In this document: positions 52,305-61,247 of the stretch, piece after piece
Position numbering within the stretch: position 1 is the first letter of the stretch
Layout: the number at the start of each line of letters is the position of its first letter
From: Bacillus sp. OxB-1
GTDB taxonomy: Bacteria > Bacillota > Bacilli > Bacillales_A > Planococcaceae
Length of the DNA stretch: 64,000 bases
Assembly (NCBI RefSeq): GCF_000829195.1
Contig: NZ_AP013294.1
Span: 3,359,001-3,423,000 of the forward strand
Direction of reading: 5' to 3'
The notes under the pieces: model-generated
The model's input: the letters and a program-made list of their open reading frames with translations, nothing else
What the model was told of the DNA's origin: nothing
Databases searched by the model: none
Made by a program: the position numbers and the translations under genes

Positions 52305-52427
52305 TCCAATAACCACCCTCCAGGAATATGTACTCAATTTTAAATCAGGATTATTGAGTCTTTGTAAAGAGGTTGTAAAGAATTGATATGATTTTGGAAA
52401 TGCTAGGCAGGATGGACTGGTGAATCT

Positions 52428-52458
52428 AAAAAACCCTCTGACATTTCCGGTCAGAAGG
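52428..52458 (-). terminator. Terminator of the YtkA-like lipoprotein gene
   Basis: On the minus strand CCTTCTGAC pairs with GTCAGAGGG around CGGAAAT, followed by TTTTTT. Confidence 0.85.
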
Positions 52459-52466
52459 CTCTCCTT

Positions 52467-53222
52467 TCATTTCACTTCAACAGTATGTTCTTCGTGTTCA
52501 TGCAGCCCGTCTTCATTTTCTACATGGATTTGGATATGGAACGTGCCCGGTTCTTGGAAAGTATGGGTCGCTGCGTATTCGCCGGCTTGGATCTCTTTTG
52601 CATCCACCCAATCTTTTGCATTTTCGTTCCCTTCGTTCCAAATTTCATAACGGACGTTTGCTCGCTCCAATGGATGACCGTCCATTTGGAGGTGGACTAT
52701 CAATTCTTGCTCTTCCTCCGCCGCGACAGCTTCCGGTTTCTCGAAATGCATGGAGAACCCATCCGCATGACCGTGCTCATGTCCAGCTTCCTCTTCCTGA
52801 ACCGCCTCATAGTTGCCACCGCCACCGACTGTCACTTCTTTTTTCGGCATCGTGTGCATGCCCCTTGCATCCACGTGGACTTGGATGTGGAATAGGCCGT
52901 CATGGTCGAATGTCGTGTCGGCAGTGTACAGCCCCTCTTTCGCATTCGTTGAATCGATCATGACACTGTCATCTTTCTTGCCCTCTTCCCAAACTTCAAA
53001 AACGACTTTGTCCGCATCTTCGACTTTTTCGTCTCCTTGCGTCACAAGCGCTTCCATCTTCACTGTTTCTCCGATCTCCACTTGCTCCGTCACTGTTAGC
53101 TCGACTGCTATCGGTAAGATCTCTTCCGGTTCGGTGCTCACTTCCGGCTCTTCATTTTTCCCGCAAGCGGCCAGTACTGCAAGGGTCATTCCGATCAATA
53201 ACCACCCTAAAATCCGTTTCAT
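52467..53222 (-). CDS. Lipoprotein with two YtkA-like domains
   Basis: 251 residues; lipobox LAACGKNE (Cys20). Two immunoglobulin-like YtkA/FixH-type repeats (about 40-130 and 165-250) each contain a FHIQVHVDARGMHTM- or FHIQIHVENEDGLHEH-type ending with conserved His/Met. A His-rich linker (GHEHGHADGFSMHF) lies between them. Such residues suit copper binding at the membrane surface. It is divergent from a two-component system followed by SCO1, supporting a role in copper or cytochrome oxidase maturation; that role is inferred. ATG 53222 follows GGAGGAAG. Confidence 0.8.
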   Translation of the reverse strand: MKRILGWLLIGMTLAVLAACGKNEEPEVSTEPEEILPIAVELTVTEQVEIGETVKMEALVTQGDEKVEDADKVVFEVWEEGKKDDSVMIDSTNAKEGLYTADTTFDHDGLFHIQVHVDARGMHTMPKKEVTVGGGGNYEAVQEEEAGHEHGHADGFSMHFEKPEAVAAEEEQELIVHLQMDGHPLERANVRYEIWNEGNENAKDWVDAKEIQAGEYAATHTFQEPGTFHIQIHVENEDGLHEHEEHTVEVK

Positions 53223-53385
53223 CCGTCTTCCTCCTATACCATTTTTCTTCCCGTAAATCTGTAACTTCAGTATGATTATAAAAGATAGTTGCGAACTATT
53301 GGTGAAGAATTGTATTTCATATAGTTTTCACAAATGTATTAGACACTAAAGGTAAAAGAACTGCGATGGAAATGAGGTATGGCAG

Positions 53386-54060
53386 ATGAAGCAAACGACA
53401 ATCTTAATCATAGACGATGAAGAGCAGATGAGAAAACTGATCCGGACCTTCCTCGAAAAAGAAGGCTACGCGGTCCTTGAAGCGTCGGACGGGATCCAGG
53501 CATTATCTCTCGTCGAAAAGGAAGAGCCCCATTTATGCATTGTGGATGTCATGATGCCCTATATGGATGGTTTCACCTTTGCCAGGGAGGTGAAACGGAT
53601 TTCCACTGTCCCCCTCATCTTCCTATCCGCGAAAGGCGAAGAATGGGATAAAATCCAAGGATTGAAATTGGGTGGCGATGATTACATCGTGAAACCTTTC
53701 CTCCCTGGCGAACTGTTGGCACGCGTGGAATCCGTCCTGCGCCGGACATATCAGCAGCGTCAATCCGAAGATGTTTTACGGGCTGGACCACTTGTCATCA
53801 ATCAGACATCCCATACAGTCACCTTGAACGGCAAACCACTCTCGTTGACTCTGAAAGAATTTGGGGTACTGCATCTTCTAGCAAGCAACAAAGGCCGCGT
53901 CTATTCGCGGGAACAATTGCTCCATCTTGTCTGGGGTGATGAACATCAAAGCAGCGAACGGACCGTGGATACCCATATTAAGACATTGCGCCTGAAGATG
54001 GGCGATGACGGACAAATGATCGAAACGGTTTGGGGAGTCGGCTACAAGTTTGAGGTGTAA
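53386..54060 (+). CDS. OmpR-type response regulator
   Basis: 224 residues. The receiver (ILIIDDEEQMRKLIRTFLEKEGY) has the phospho-acceptor Asp in CIVDVMMPYMDG near residue 53 and the Lys in GGDDYIVKPF. The C-terminal winged helix (LTLKEFGVLHLLASNKGRVYSREQLLHLVWG, then SERTVDTHIKTLRLKMG) binds DNA. It overlaps the kinase gene by one base (TAATGATG). Target genes are probably the neighbouring YtkA and SCO1 genes. Confidence 0.94.
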   Translation: MKQTTILIIDDEEQMRKLIRTFLEKEGYAVLEASDGIQALSLVEKEEPHLCIVDVMMPYMDGFTFAREVKRISTVPLIFLSAKGEEWDKIQGLKLGGDDYIVKPFLPGELLARVESVLRRTYQQRQSEDVLRAGPLVINQTSHTVTLNGKPLSLTLKEFGVLHLLASNKGRVYSREQLLHLVWGDEHQSSERTVDTHIKTLRLKMGDDGQMIETVWGVGYKFEV

Positions 54061-55478
54061 TGATGAAAAGCCCGACATTGAGCAAGAAAATACTGATCGT
54101 CCTTCTGACGAGCATCGGATTCACTATCTTATTCTCTTTCTTTTTCATCCATTATCTTTACTCGGAGCTCTATTTGGACAGTATTGAAGAATCGATCATC
54201 TACCAAGGGAAACGGACAGCATCCCATTATCACTACGGGGAATTAAGTGACGAGATCATTGACAAGATTCGATGGTATAACATCGTCTCGGAATATGAAA
54301 TTATCGTAGTGGATAATTTAGAGGAGCTCTCCTCCTACTTCCCCTACAAGATCAACTATGAGACGTTGGTGGATGAGAAGGACCATGCCCAATTGGAAAG
54401 AGGGGCCTATGTCGAGAAGAAAGGGTATGTGGAGGAGCTGAACCGGGACATTTTGGGTGCCATTTTTCCGATTAAGGGAGAAGACGGCCTCATCGGTTTC
54501 ATTTACATTTATGTACCGCTTGCCGCAATCCAGGATGTTTTCCGGGAGAGCATCCCCTTACTTATCATTGTCGGTTCCTTATTCTTTTTCGTCCTGTTCC
54601 TTGTCGTCAATCGGGCGTGGCACTCCCTTTTCAAGCCTTTGAAGGACTTACAACAACTTTCCTACGAGGTGTCCCAAGGGAACTACTCCAACCGGATTGA
54701 GACGGAGCGGGAAGATGAAATCGGCCAACTGACGAAAGCATTCAATACGATGAGTCTGTCTTTAGAAGAGCAGGAAGAACGGAAAAAGGAGTTCACTTCG
54801 AATATCGTGCATGAACTGCGGACTCCTTTGACTTACATTTCCGGCTATACGCATGCGTTGAAAGAGAAAATCTATTCCTCCCCAGAGGAAGCCGAAAGTT
54901 ATTTGCAGACGATGGAGAAAGAAACGGAGAGACTGAACAAATTGATCTATGATTTGGCCGACCTCAATCATTTGCAGCAGGATCTCTATACGATCGATTG
55001 GCAACCGATTGCCGTCGCCCAGTTATTGTATGATACGTTGGATTTATTCAGCATCCATCTCAAGGAAAAAAAGCTTCTTCTCGATTTGTATCTGGAAGAG
55101 GATACGATCTTGTCAGGCGATCCGAAACGGCTTCAACAAGTATTTTACAATACGTTGGACAATGCCATCAAATATTCGCTTCATGGCGGCAGGATTTCGG
55201 TCACTTTGAAGGAAGAGGCCGATTCTATCGTGTTCCAAGTGACAAACGGCGGAACCGTCATCGATGAAGAAGATATCGGAAGGATCGGGGAACGTTTCTT
55301 TCGGACGGATAAAGCGCGGAATCGGACAACCGGCGGAACCGGTCTAGGCCTTTCCATCGTCAAGGAAATCGTCCGTTTACACGGAGGCTCGTTTCAGATT
55401 GCGAGCAGCCCCGACAGTGGGACGACAATCACAATTCATTTGCCTGGCATGAACGGGGATGAGGAAGGAGTGAAATAA
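54060..55478 (+). CDS. Sensor histidine kinase
   Basis: About 472 residues. N-terminal membrane helix (ILIVLLTSIGFTILFSFFFIHYLY), an extracytoplasmic sensor of ~130 residues rich in Tyr/Asp/Glu, and a second helix (LLIIVGSLFFFVLFLVV). Then HAMP, the H-box FTSNIVHELRTPLTYISGY with the phospho-His near residue 249, N-box YNTLDNAIKYSL, G1 (GRIGERFFRTD) and G2 (TGGTGLGLSIVKEIV). It may start at either of two adjacent ATGs (54060 in the overlap, or 54063). Partner of the upstream regulator. Confidence 0.93.
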   Translation: MMKSPTLSKKILIVLLTSIGFTILFSFFFIHYLYSELYLDSIEESIIYQGKRTASHYHYGELSDEIIDKIRWYNIVSEYEIIVVDNLEELSSYFPYKINYETLVDEKDHAQLERGAYVEKKGYVEELNRDILGAIFPIKGEDGLIGFIYIYVPLAAIQDVFRESIPLLIIVGSLFFFVLFLVVNRAWHSLFKPLKDLQQLSYEVSQGNYSNRIETEREDEIGQLTKAFNTMSLSLEEQEERKKEFTSNIVHELRTPLTYISGYTHALKEKIYSSPEEAESYLQTMEKETERLNKLIYDLADLNHLQQDLYTIDWQPIAVAQLLYDTLDLFSIHLKEKKLLLDLYLEEDTILSGDPKRLQQVFYNTLDNAIKYSLHGGRISVTLKEEADSIVFQVTNGGTVIDEEDIGRIGERFFRTDKARNRTTGGTGLGLSIVKEIVRLHGGSFQIASSPDSGTTITIHLPGMNGDEEGVK

Positions 55479-55479
55479 G

Positions 55480-56061
55480 GTGAGTCAGCGGCTATTGCAT
55501 CGTTTATTATTGCTGTCCACTCTTCTACTTATGGCAGGTTGCGGTTCCGAAATGGCTCCCGGCAGAGAACTTGCCTCTTTTTCATTCACAGACCAGGATG
55601 GTCGATCATTCGGTACAGACGAATTACAAGGGCATATTTGGGTAGCGAATTTCATCTTTACCAATTGTGAAACGGTCTGCCCTCCGATGACAATGGAGAT
55701 GGCCTCCTTGCAAAAAATGGCTGAAGAAAATAGCCTGGATATACAATTCGTCACCTTCACGGTCGATCCGGACGTGGATTCTCCCAAAGTACTCAAAAAA
55801 TACATCCAGCACTTTACGGAAAATGAGTCGAATTGGCATCTGCTGACCGGGTATTCCCAGAAAGAGATCGAGAGATTTGCCTTGGAACAGTTCCAGACCA
55901 TTGTCCAGAAGCCGAAAACTTCAAATCAGGTCATTCATGGAACGAATTTTTATTTGATTGATCCGAATGGGCGGTTGTTGAAAGAATACAATTTTGCGGA
56001 CGACTCCTATCAGGAGGACTTGCTGAAAGATATGGAACGTTTGACCCGGTTGGATTCATGA
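55480..56061 (+). CDS. SCO1/SenC family lipoprotein
   Basis: 193 residues; signal and lipobox LLMAGCGSE (Cys21). The thioredoxin-like fold has the copper-binding CETVC motif (FTNCETVCPPMTMEM) and the distant His in NQVIHGTNFYLIDP. SCO proteins deliver copper to the CuA site of cytochrome c oxidase. GTG 55480 follows AAGGAG by ten bases, just after the kinase stop, so it is in the same operon. A hairpin terminator overlaps its end. Confidence 0.93.
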   Translation: MSQRLLHRLLLLSTLLLMAGCGSEMAPGRELASFSFTDQDGRSFGTDELQGHIWVANFIFTNCETVCPPMTMEMASLQKMAEENSLDIQFVTFTVDPDVDSPKVLKKYIQHFTENESNWHLLTGYSQKEIERFALEQFQTIVQKPKTSNQVIHGTNFYLIDPNGRLLKEYNFADDSYQEDLLKDMERLTRLDS

Positions 56062-56070
56062 ACCGGGTTT
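56044..56070 (+). terminator. Terminator at the end of the two-component/SCO1 operon
   Basis: ACCCGGTT and AACCGGGT pair around GGATTCATG, followed by TTTTCCTT; the stem contains the last codons of the SCO1 gene. Confidence 0.8.
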
Positions 56071-56129
56071 TCCTTGATACGATGCGCTCCATTTTTGTAT
56101 AGTGGACATACATCTGAAGGAGGGCTGTC

Positions 56130-56429
56130 ATGGATCCGATCTTATCGAAAATCGAATATACGATTGTGGACCGGAAGACCGTCTGGCATGAGCAGACGTT
56201 TATCCGTTCCAGTCATCACGTCACCTTAACCCGACAGGTCATTGCAACCGGAAAAAATACATTTCATTTGAGAGATGTGCTTGACCTGTCCTATCGCCCC
56301 TTTTCGGGAGGCACCGGCCTATTTTATCTGCATACAATTCAAGGCGTCTTCACCTTCACGGTCGTCGAGGATCCATCCAGTTTCATGGATCTATTCGAAC
56401 AATTGAAATCCGGCTTCAGCTCCTTCTAA
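56130..56429 (+). CDS. Small hypothetical protein
   Basis: 99 residues, soluble, beta-rich (YTIVDRKTVWHEQTFIRSSHHVTLTRQVIATGKNTFHLRDVLDLSYRPFSGGTGLFYLHTIQGVFTFTV, cited in part), resembling a small PH-like fold. ATG 56130 has GAAGGAGGG upstream at good spacing, so it is real. I do not recognise a named family. Confidence 0.7.
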   Translation: MDPILSKIEYTIVDRKTVWHEQTFIRSSHHVTLTRQVIATGKNTFHLRDVLDLSYRPFSGGTGLFYLHTIQGVFTFTVVEDPSSFMDLFEQLKSGFSSF

Positions 56430-56454
56430 GCGTTGCAGAATCGGGATAGGGATT

Positions 56455-56480
56455 GTTTAAAATCCTTCCATTGTTGGTAT
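56455..56480 (+). promoter_or_regulatory. Sigma-B type promoter of the yflT-like gene
   Basis: GTTTAA (56455-56460), 14 bases, TGGTAT (56475-56480) match the sigma-B consensus GTTTAA-N12-15-GGGTAT with one change. YflT in Bacillus subtilis is sigma-B dependent. Confidence 0.7.
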
Positions 56481-56516
56481 AGAAGAAATAGCAACTACCA
56501 TTGGAGGGATTTTTAC

Positions 56517-56837
56517 ATGACTGTTAAAAAAACTGTGGAAAATGCAGTACAAGCAAAGCAGGAAATCGAAAACTTGGTAACACAAGGATACACCCACGAT
56601 GATATTTATATTTTTGCCCATGATAAAAAACGAGGCGACGATATTACGGAAGCACTGGACACCGAGAAAGTCGGCTTGTCGGAACAAGGCTTTCTCGATA
56701 GCATGAAAAACATGTTTTCTTCCCGAGGCGACGAATTACGTAGCAAAATGGAAGCGGCCGGCTTGACCGAACAGGAAGCGGCAGATGCCGAAAAAGAACT
56801 CGACCAAGGGAAGCTTGTCTTGATTGCGAAAAAATAA
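56517..56837 (+). CDS. General stress protein, YflT-like
   Basis: 106 residues from ATG 56517 (MTVKKTVENAVQAKQEIENLVTQGYTHDDIYIFAHD), after GGAGGGA; the frame upstream to 56433 is outside the expected message. Heat-induced stress protein YflT domain: the GYTHDDIYIFAHDKKRGDDITEAL core, then a helical hairpin ending EQEAADAEKELDQGKLVLIA. Biochemical role unknown. A sigma-B type promoter lies 37 bases upstream, and an imperfect terminator follows at about 56843-56876. Confidence 0.9.
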   Translation: MTVKKTVENAVQAKQEIENLVTQGYTHDDIYIFAHDKKRGDDITEALDTEKVGLSEQGFLDSMKNMFSSRGDELRSKMEAAGLTEQEAADAEKELDQGKLVLIAKK

Positions 56838-56922
56838 TAAGCAAGAAGGGCTTCCTGACAGGGAGTCCTTTTTTGCATGAGACAGACCCACAGAAGAACA
56901 TTGCATAAGGGAGGGAAACGAT

Positions 56923-57156
56923 TTGAATGAAGGAAATTGCCCGGATTGCGGGAACGGCATGATAAGAGGTTATATTCACTGCGGAAACCGGCTCGCCTGG
57001 GTGCCAAAAGTGTCAAAATGGAGTGTTGAACCTAATTTTAATGAGGGGGCCGTCCTTCTGTCGGGCCAGAACCGTTTTTCTATCAACCATGTCAACGCAT
57101 ATTCATGCGAAACGTGTAAAAAGGTTATCATCGATTATTCAGCACAAGTCAATTAA
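56923..57156 (+). CDS. Small zinc-ribbon protein (PF20097-like)
   Basis: 77 residues from TTG 56923, seven bases after GGGAGGG. Two CxxC knuckles: CPDCGNGMIRGYIHCG at the start and SCETCKKVIIDY at the end, with a Trp-rich middle (LAWVPKVSKWSVEP). This is the layout of the PF20097/DUF6487 group in Firmicutes. Likely binds zinc; role unknown. Confidence 0.75.
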   Translation: MNEGNCPDCGNGMIRGYIHCGNRLAWVPKVSKWSVEPNFNEGAVLLSGQNRFSINHVNAYSCETCKKVIIDYSAQVN

Positions 57157-57289
57157 ATCAAAGATAACTCGCTATGTTGCCACCGTCTGCACGTTATCTT
57201 CATCGTCACATCATCCAGATTCGGATTGGTTCTCCGAAGCCAATTCGGAATCCGGGCAGGCACATAAGAAACTGTAATTGTAGACCATG

Positions 57290-57450
57290 ACCAACCTATC
57301 GGGGCATGACAGGTTCCTCGATTGCCCTCATAGTTTCGGGAATTGCCATGACACTTCCGGGGGTTTTCCCATGACAGTTTGGACGAGCCATGACAGGTTC
57401 CTCGATTGCCCTTACATTTTAGGATATCGCTATGACAGTTCCCGAACCTA
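57290..57450. repeat. Array D: degenerate 21-bp tandem repeats (CATGACAG core)
   Basis: ATGACA-type cores lie at 57306, 57348, 57371, 57390 and 57432, with degenerate cores near 57329 and 57412. The basic step is 21 or 42 bases. A 42-base word starting CATGACAGGTTCCTCGATTG is repeated at a distance of exactly 84 bases (57305 and 57389). It ends ~22 bases before the rlmN terminator. The 57157-57289 stretch before it holds nothing I can name. Confidence 0.85.
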
Positions 57451-57471
57451 TGCCACACGAAAAACCCGTGG

Positions 57472-57509
57472 ACAAACTCTGATTATAATTCAGAGTTCGC
57501 ACACGGGTT
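57472..57509 (-). terminator. Terminator of rlmN
   Basis: AACCCGTG pairs with CACGGGTT, and AACTCTGA with TCAGAGTT, around TTATAAT; 20 bases past the rlmN stop. Confidence 0.85.
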
Positions 57510-57528
57510 CAATTTGCCCGAAACGATA

Positions 57529-58593
57529 TTATTTCACTTTTTCTTTTTTTATTTGCTTACTTCTCAACTGTCCGCATGCCGCGTCGATGTCGGTGCCTTG
57601 CTCCAACCGGACGCCGCAGTTGATCCCTTTCTTTTTCAACGTTTCGTAAAACGCTTTGATTGCTTCCGGTTTACTGCGTTTGTACTGCCCGTGTTCGTCG
57701 ACCGGATTATAGGGAATCAGGTTGACATATGACAGATGACGCTTGTTTTCCAATAACTTGGCCAATTGTTGGGCTTCCGCAACGTGATCGTTGACATCTT
57801 GCAGTAGAATATATTCGAATGTGATCCGCCGGTTTGTCGTTTCTAAGTAATAATCGATCGCTTCCATGAGCTTCTCGATCGGATAGGCTTTGTTGATCTT
57901 CATGATGCGAGTACGCAAGTCGTTATTCGGCGCGTGGAGCGAAACGGCCAGATTGATCTGGATGTTTTCATTCGCGAACTCCCGGATTTTCGGCGTCAAG
58001 CCGCTCGTTGAAACGGTAATATGACGGGCCCCGATGGAAAGTCCTTTTTGATCGTTGACGACCCGGAGGAAATTCATCAGGTTCGTATAGTTATCAAACG
58101 GTTCACCGATTCCCATCACGACGATATGGCTGACCCGTTCGTCGTTATTTTTGGTGTCCAGATGCTGTTGGACTTTCATGATCTGACCAACGATTTCCCC
58201 TGCATCCAGATCGCGATTCTTCTTCAATAAACCGCTAGCGCAGAAACTGCATCCGATGTTGCAGCCGACTTGTGTCGTGACACAGACGGAATGGCCATAC
58301 GGAAAAGTCATCAGCACTGTTTCAATCAAGTTGCCGTCCTGCATTTTAAAGAGGAACTTGATCGTTCCGTCAGCCGACTCCTGTTTGACGGCCAGTTCCA
58401 GCGTCTCAATGACAAAATGCTCGTCCAATAATTGGATGCAGTCTTTATTGATGTTTTTCATATCCGTAAAATCCGTGATGCGCTTTTTATAAAGCCAATC
58501 CCATACTTGGGCGGCCCGAAATTTTTTCTGTCCATGCTCTACAAGCCACTCGGTCAATTGGTCGAGCGTCAATCCATATATCGATTTTTTCAT
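57529..58593 (-). CDS. rlmN: Dual-specificity 23S rRNA A2503 / tRNA A37 C2-methyltransferase
   Basis: A 354-residue radical SAM enzyme. The [11 protein letters not shown] motif holds the three cluster cysteines, [12 protein letters not shown] is typical, and the acceptor Cys lies near the C-terminus ([11 protein letters not shown]), with the partner Cys in [11 protein letters not shown]. It methylates A2503 of 23S rRNA, and A37 of some tRNAs. It starts [17 protein letters not shown]. Monocistronic. Confidence 0.96.
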   Translation of the reverse strand: MKKSIYGLTLDQLTEWLVEHGQKKFRAAQVWDWLYKKRITDFTDMKNINKDCIQLLDEHFVIETLELAVKQESADGTIKFLFKMQDGNLIETVLMTFPYGHSVCVTTQVGCNIGCSFCASGLLKKNRDLDAGEIVGQIMKVQQHLDTKNNDERVSHIVVMGIGEPFDNYTNLMNFLRVVNDQKGLSIGARHITVSTSGLTPKIREFANENIQINLAVSLHAPNNDLRTRIMKINKAYPIEKLMEAIDYYLETTNRRITFEYILLQDVNDHVAEAQQLAKLLENKRHLSYVNLIPYNPVDEHGQYKRSKPEAIKAFYETLKKKGINCGVRLEQGTDIDAACGQLRSKQIKKEKVK

Positions 58594-58689
58594 TTTGTAT
58601 TCCTCATTTCAAAAATTGCCATTCAAATATTATACTACAACAAACATGAAAAGGGAACAACCATTGCAAGCCGGGTACGCAGCAGGCAC

Positions 58690-59130
58690 TCACTTGTCGT
58701 CAATCCGCTTTTTCTCATTTTTTATTCTAACAATGAATGTAGCCAAGTAAACGATTGCCAACACGGTGAATAGAGCACCGCTTCCCAACATTCCTTCCCG
58801 GAAGCGTACAACCGCCAAATATACAACAAATGCCATCAATAACACATCTAACGCTTTTGACACTTTCAAATTCCCCGCCTCCATGTGAGTATGTCCGATT
58901 TCCAAAGAAATGATGTGCTGCCCCGGATCAGGCAGTCCCGCTTTTCTCAGTATAGCAGAGTCCCTTCCCAACCGGTCAGCCTCTTTCTGTAAGAAAAATA
59001 TTAATATAGGCTTTGACAAAGTATCCATGAAAACGGAGGAAAGGACATGTCCCTCGCTACCATGCAACGGAAGTATTAATTTTTTTGCCAGCTGTTCAAA
59101 TTTTCCGTGTTCCACTCTTCTATTTGTCAT
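58690..59130 (-). CDS. Hypothetical protein with two C-terminal membrane helices
   Basis: 146 residues from ATG 59130 (MTNRRVEHGKFEQLAKKLILPLHGSEGHVL); the extension to 59220 is unlikely. The N-terminal half is soluble, and the C-terminal half has two membrane helices (ALDVLLMAFVVYLAVVRF, GALFTVLAIVYLATFIV) and a charged tail (RIKNEKKRIDDK). The ribosome binding site is weak (AAAGCAGC). Family unknown; moderate confidence that it is expressed. Confidence 0.5.
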   Translation of the reverse strand: MTNRRVEHGKFEQLAKKLILPLHGSEGHVLSSVFMDTLSKPILIFFLQKEADRLGRDSAILRKAGLPDPGQHIISLEIGHTHMEAGNLKVSKALDVLLMAFVVYLAVVRFREGMLGSGALFTVLAIVYLATFIVRIKNEKKRIDDK

Positions 59131-59281
59131 TATAGCTGCTTTATAGGGGTAATTGTTAAAAACAGAAAATGGTGGCTCTAAGAGGATGATGGAGTAGGTG
59201 AATGAGGCGGGAAATTGCAACGAAAATTGGAGTTATTGGGCAGAAAATAATTATGGATCATTATCGTAAAAGGACAATGGT

Positions 59282-59425
59282 TCATTTAACCGAACTTATC
59301 GCCTTTCGTAATAAATCGATATCTTTTATAATCAAAGGCTTTATAGCCGCAGGACATTTTTCGCTATCTCTTTTCAATTTTTGTATTTCTTCTTTCAAGA
59401 CCTTCACCTCAGCTTGATCTAACAT
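59282..59425 (-). CDS. Small coiled-coil protein, 47 residues
   Basis: ATG 59425 lies five bases after AAGGGGGGA, a very strong site; codons upstream to 59473 are rejected. The product (MLDQAEVKVLKEEIQKLKRDSEKCPAA then IKPLIIKDIDLLRKAI) is helical with one Cys. I do not recognise the family, but the ribosome binding site and composition support a real gene. The 130 bases between it and hisC hold no clear terminator. Confidence 0.6.
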   Translation of the reverse strand: MLDQAEVKVLKEEIQKLKRDSEKCPAAIKPLIIKDIDLLRKAISSVK

Positions 59426-59555
59426 GCAGATCCCCCCTTCATGACCATTATACCCATTTATACGGCAGGTCAAACGAACCAGTCACGTTATAAGGGGACG
59501 AGGAAGAAGCCAGTACAGCTGAAATCTCTGTCTGGCCACTTTTGTTCGATTTAAT

Positions 59556-60611
59556 TCAAACCAACTGTTTCAATGTTTCCAACAACTTTTCCATTTGTGC
59601 ATCGGTTCCGATCGTGATACGCAAATAGTTGTCGATCTGCGGTTTATTGAAATACCGGACGAGGATTCCGGCTTCTTTCAACTGGTTGTAGAGTGTTTCT
59701 GCTGCTGCGGTCTCATGGCGAGCGAATACGAAGTTCGCCTGGGATGGCAGGATGGTAAAGCCGAGCTGTCCGAGTGCGCGTGCTGTCTTTTCCCGGGTCG
59801 CTACGATTTTCCCGACTGTTTCCTCGAAGTACGTTACGTCTTCAAAAGCAGCAGTCGCCCCCGCCATCGCCAACCGGTCGATCGTGTACGAATTGAATGA
59901 ATCTTTGATCCGGATCAGCGCTTCAATCAGGGACGGATTCCCCATCGCTAATCCGACACGCAATCCTGCCAAAGAACGGGATTTGGAAGTCGTCTGGACG
60001 ACGAGCAGATTATCATATTTCCGAATCAACGCGACCGCAGACTCCGTCGCAAAATCGATATACGCTTCGTCAATGATGACGACATGATCAGGATTGTTTT
60101 TCACAATCCGCTCGATGTCTTCCAGTTCTGCATACAAGCTCGTCGGCGCATTCGGATTCGGCAAAATGACACCGCCCTCCGCCCCGTAAAACTGCTCGAT
60201 CGGCAAAGTGAAATCATCATTCACCGGAACTTCATCATACGAAATATCGAAAATCTTTGCATAGACCGGATAAAAACTGTACGAGATGTCCGGGAACCGG
60301 ATCACTTTTCCGGGTTCGAAAAACGCCATGAATGAGAAGGCCAATACTTCATCAGACCCGTTTCCGACAAACACTTCCTCTTTAGAAATGCCGTTCTGGT
60401 TGGCGATCGCTTCCCGTAGTCCGTCCGCTGTCGGCGAAGGATACAATTGCAATGTCTGCTGCATTTCCGCCTGAATCGCAGCTAGCACTTTTGGACTTGG
60501 CGGATATGGATTTTCATTCGTGTTCAGCTTAATGATATCTTTCTGATTAATCTGCTCGCCAGGGACATACGGATCCGTCCGTTTTACCATGCTGCTCCAA
60601 TATTTAGTCAT
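59556..60611 (-). CDS. hisC: Histidinol-phosphate aminotransferase
   Basis: A 351-residue PLP enzyme. [20 protein letters not shown] near the start, [36 protein letters not shown] and the lysine segment [18 protein letters not shown] are complete. It transfers an amino group to imidazole-acetol phosphate; the Bacillus enzyme also serves Tyr/Phe. It is last in this his operon, overlapping hisIE by eight bases. In Bacillus subtilis hisC lies in the trp region, so the arrangement differs. Confidence 0.95.
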   Translation of the reverse strand: MTKYWSSMVKRTDPYVPGEQINQKDIIKLNTNENPYPPSPKVLAAIQAEMQQTLQLYPSPTADGLREAIANQNGISKEEVFVGNGSDEVLAFSFMAFFEPGKVIRFPDISYSFYPVYAKIFDISYDEVPVNDDFTLPIEQFYGAEGGVILPNPNAPTSLYAELEDIERIVKNNPDHVVIIDEAYIDFATESAVALIRKYDNLLVVQTTSKSRSLAGLRVGLAMGNPSLIEALIRIKDSFNSYTIDRLAMAGATAAFEDVTYFEETVGKIVATREKTARALGQLGFTILPSQANFVFARHETAAAETLYNQLKEAGILVRYFNKPQIDNYLRITIGTDAQMEKLLETLKQLV

Positions 60612-61245
60612 TGCGCAGCACTTCTTTTTTCGGACGCCGCTTTCGCAAAATCGTCTTCACATCTTCAATTGTCACGTCCAAAATTTCCATCATGACGAGG
60701 GAGTGGTACACCAAATCAGCCAGCTCATTCGTCACTTCTTCCTTGTCATGATTCTTCGCCCCAATTACCACTTCCGTCGACTCTTCTCCGACCTTTTTCA
60801 ACACTTTGTCTAGTCCTTCATGGAACAGATACGAAGTGTAGGAACCTTCCACCGGATTCGCTTTTCGCTCGCGGATTTCGTCCGCCACTTCATATACCAC
60901 TTCCCGGATGGACGGCTCTTCTTCGAAGACGGTCGTATAGAAGCAACTGGTCTCGCCCGTATGGCAGGCAGGCCCTTGCGGAACGACTTGGACCAAAATC
61001 GTATCTTGATCACAATCAAATGAGAGCCGTTTCACCGTCTGTTTATTGCCCGAAGTGGCGCCTTTATTCCACAGTTCCTGTCTTGATCGGCTAAAGAACC
61101 AAGTTTCTTTCGTTTCTAATGTCTTTTGCAGCGCTTCTTTATTCATATATGCAAGCATGAGGACATTTCCCGACTGTTCGTCCTGCACAATTGCCGGAAT
61201 CAATCCGTTTTCATCAAATTTCAGAGAATTACTATCAAAGGTCAT
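60604..61245 (-). CDS. hisIE: Phosphoribosyl-AMP cyclohydrolase / phosphoribosyl-ATP pyrophosphatase
   Basis: A 213-residue fusion. The N-terminal HisI part has [32 protein letters not shown], the zinc/Asp motif [11 protein letters not shown] and the cysteines of [12 protein letters not shown]. The HisE part begins near residue 115 ([13 protein letters not shown]) with [15 protein letters not shown] and [14 protein letters not shown]. It performs steps 2 and 3 of histidine synthesis. Its ATG lies within three bases of the hisF stop. Confidence 0.95.
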   Translation of the reverse strand: MTFDSNSLKFDENGLIPAIVQDEQSGNVLMLAYMNKEALQKTLETKETWFFSRSRQELWNKGATSGNKQTVKRLSFDCDQDTILVQVVPQGPACHTGETSCFYTTVFEEEPSIREVVYEVADEIRERKANPVEGSYTSYLFHEGLDKVLKKVGEESTEVVIGAKNHDKEEVTNELADLVYHSLVMMEILDVTIEDVKTILRKRRPKKEVLRND

Positions 61246-61247
61246 CG

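Noticed and set aside
57153..57458. Leftward frame with repeated GNRGTCH-like words
   Set aside because: It reads through array D beyond the rlmN terminator; no ribosome binding site.
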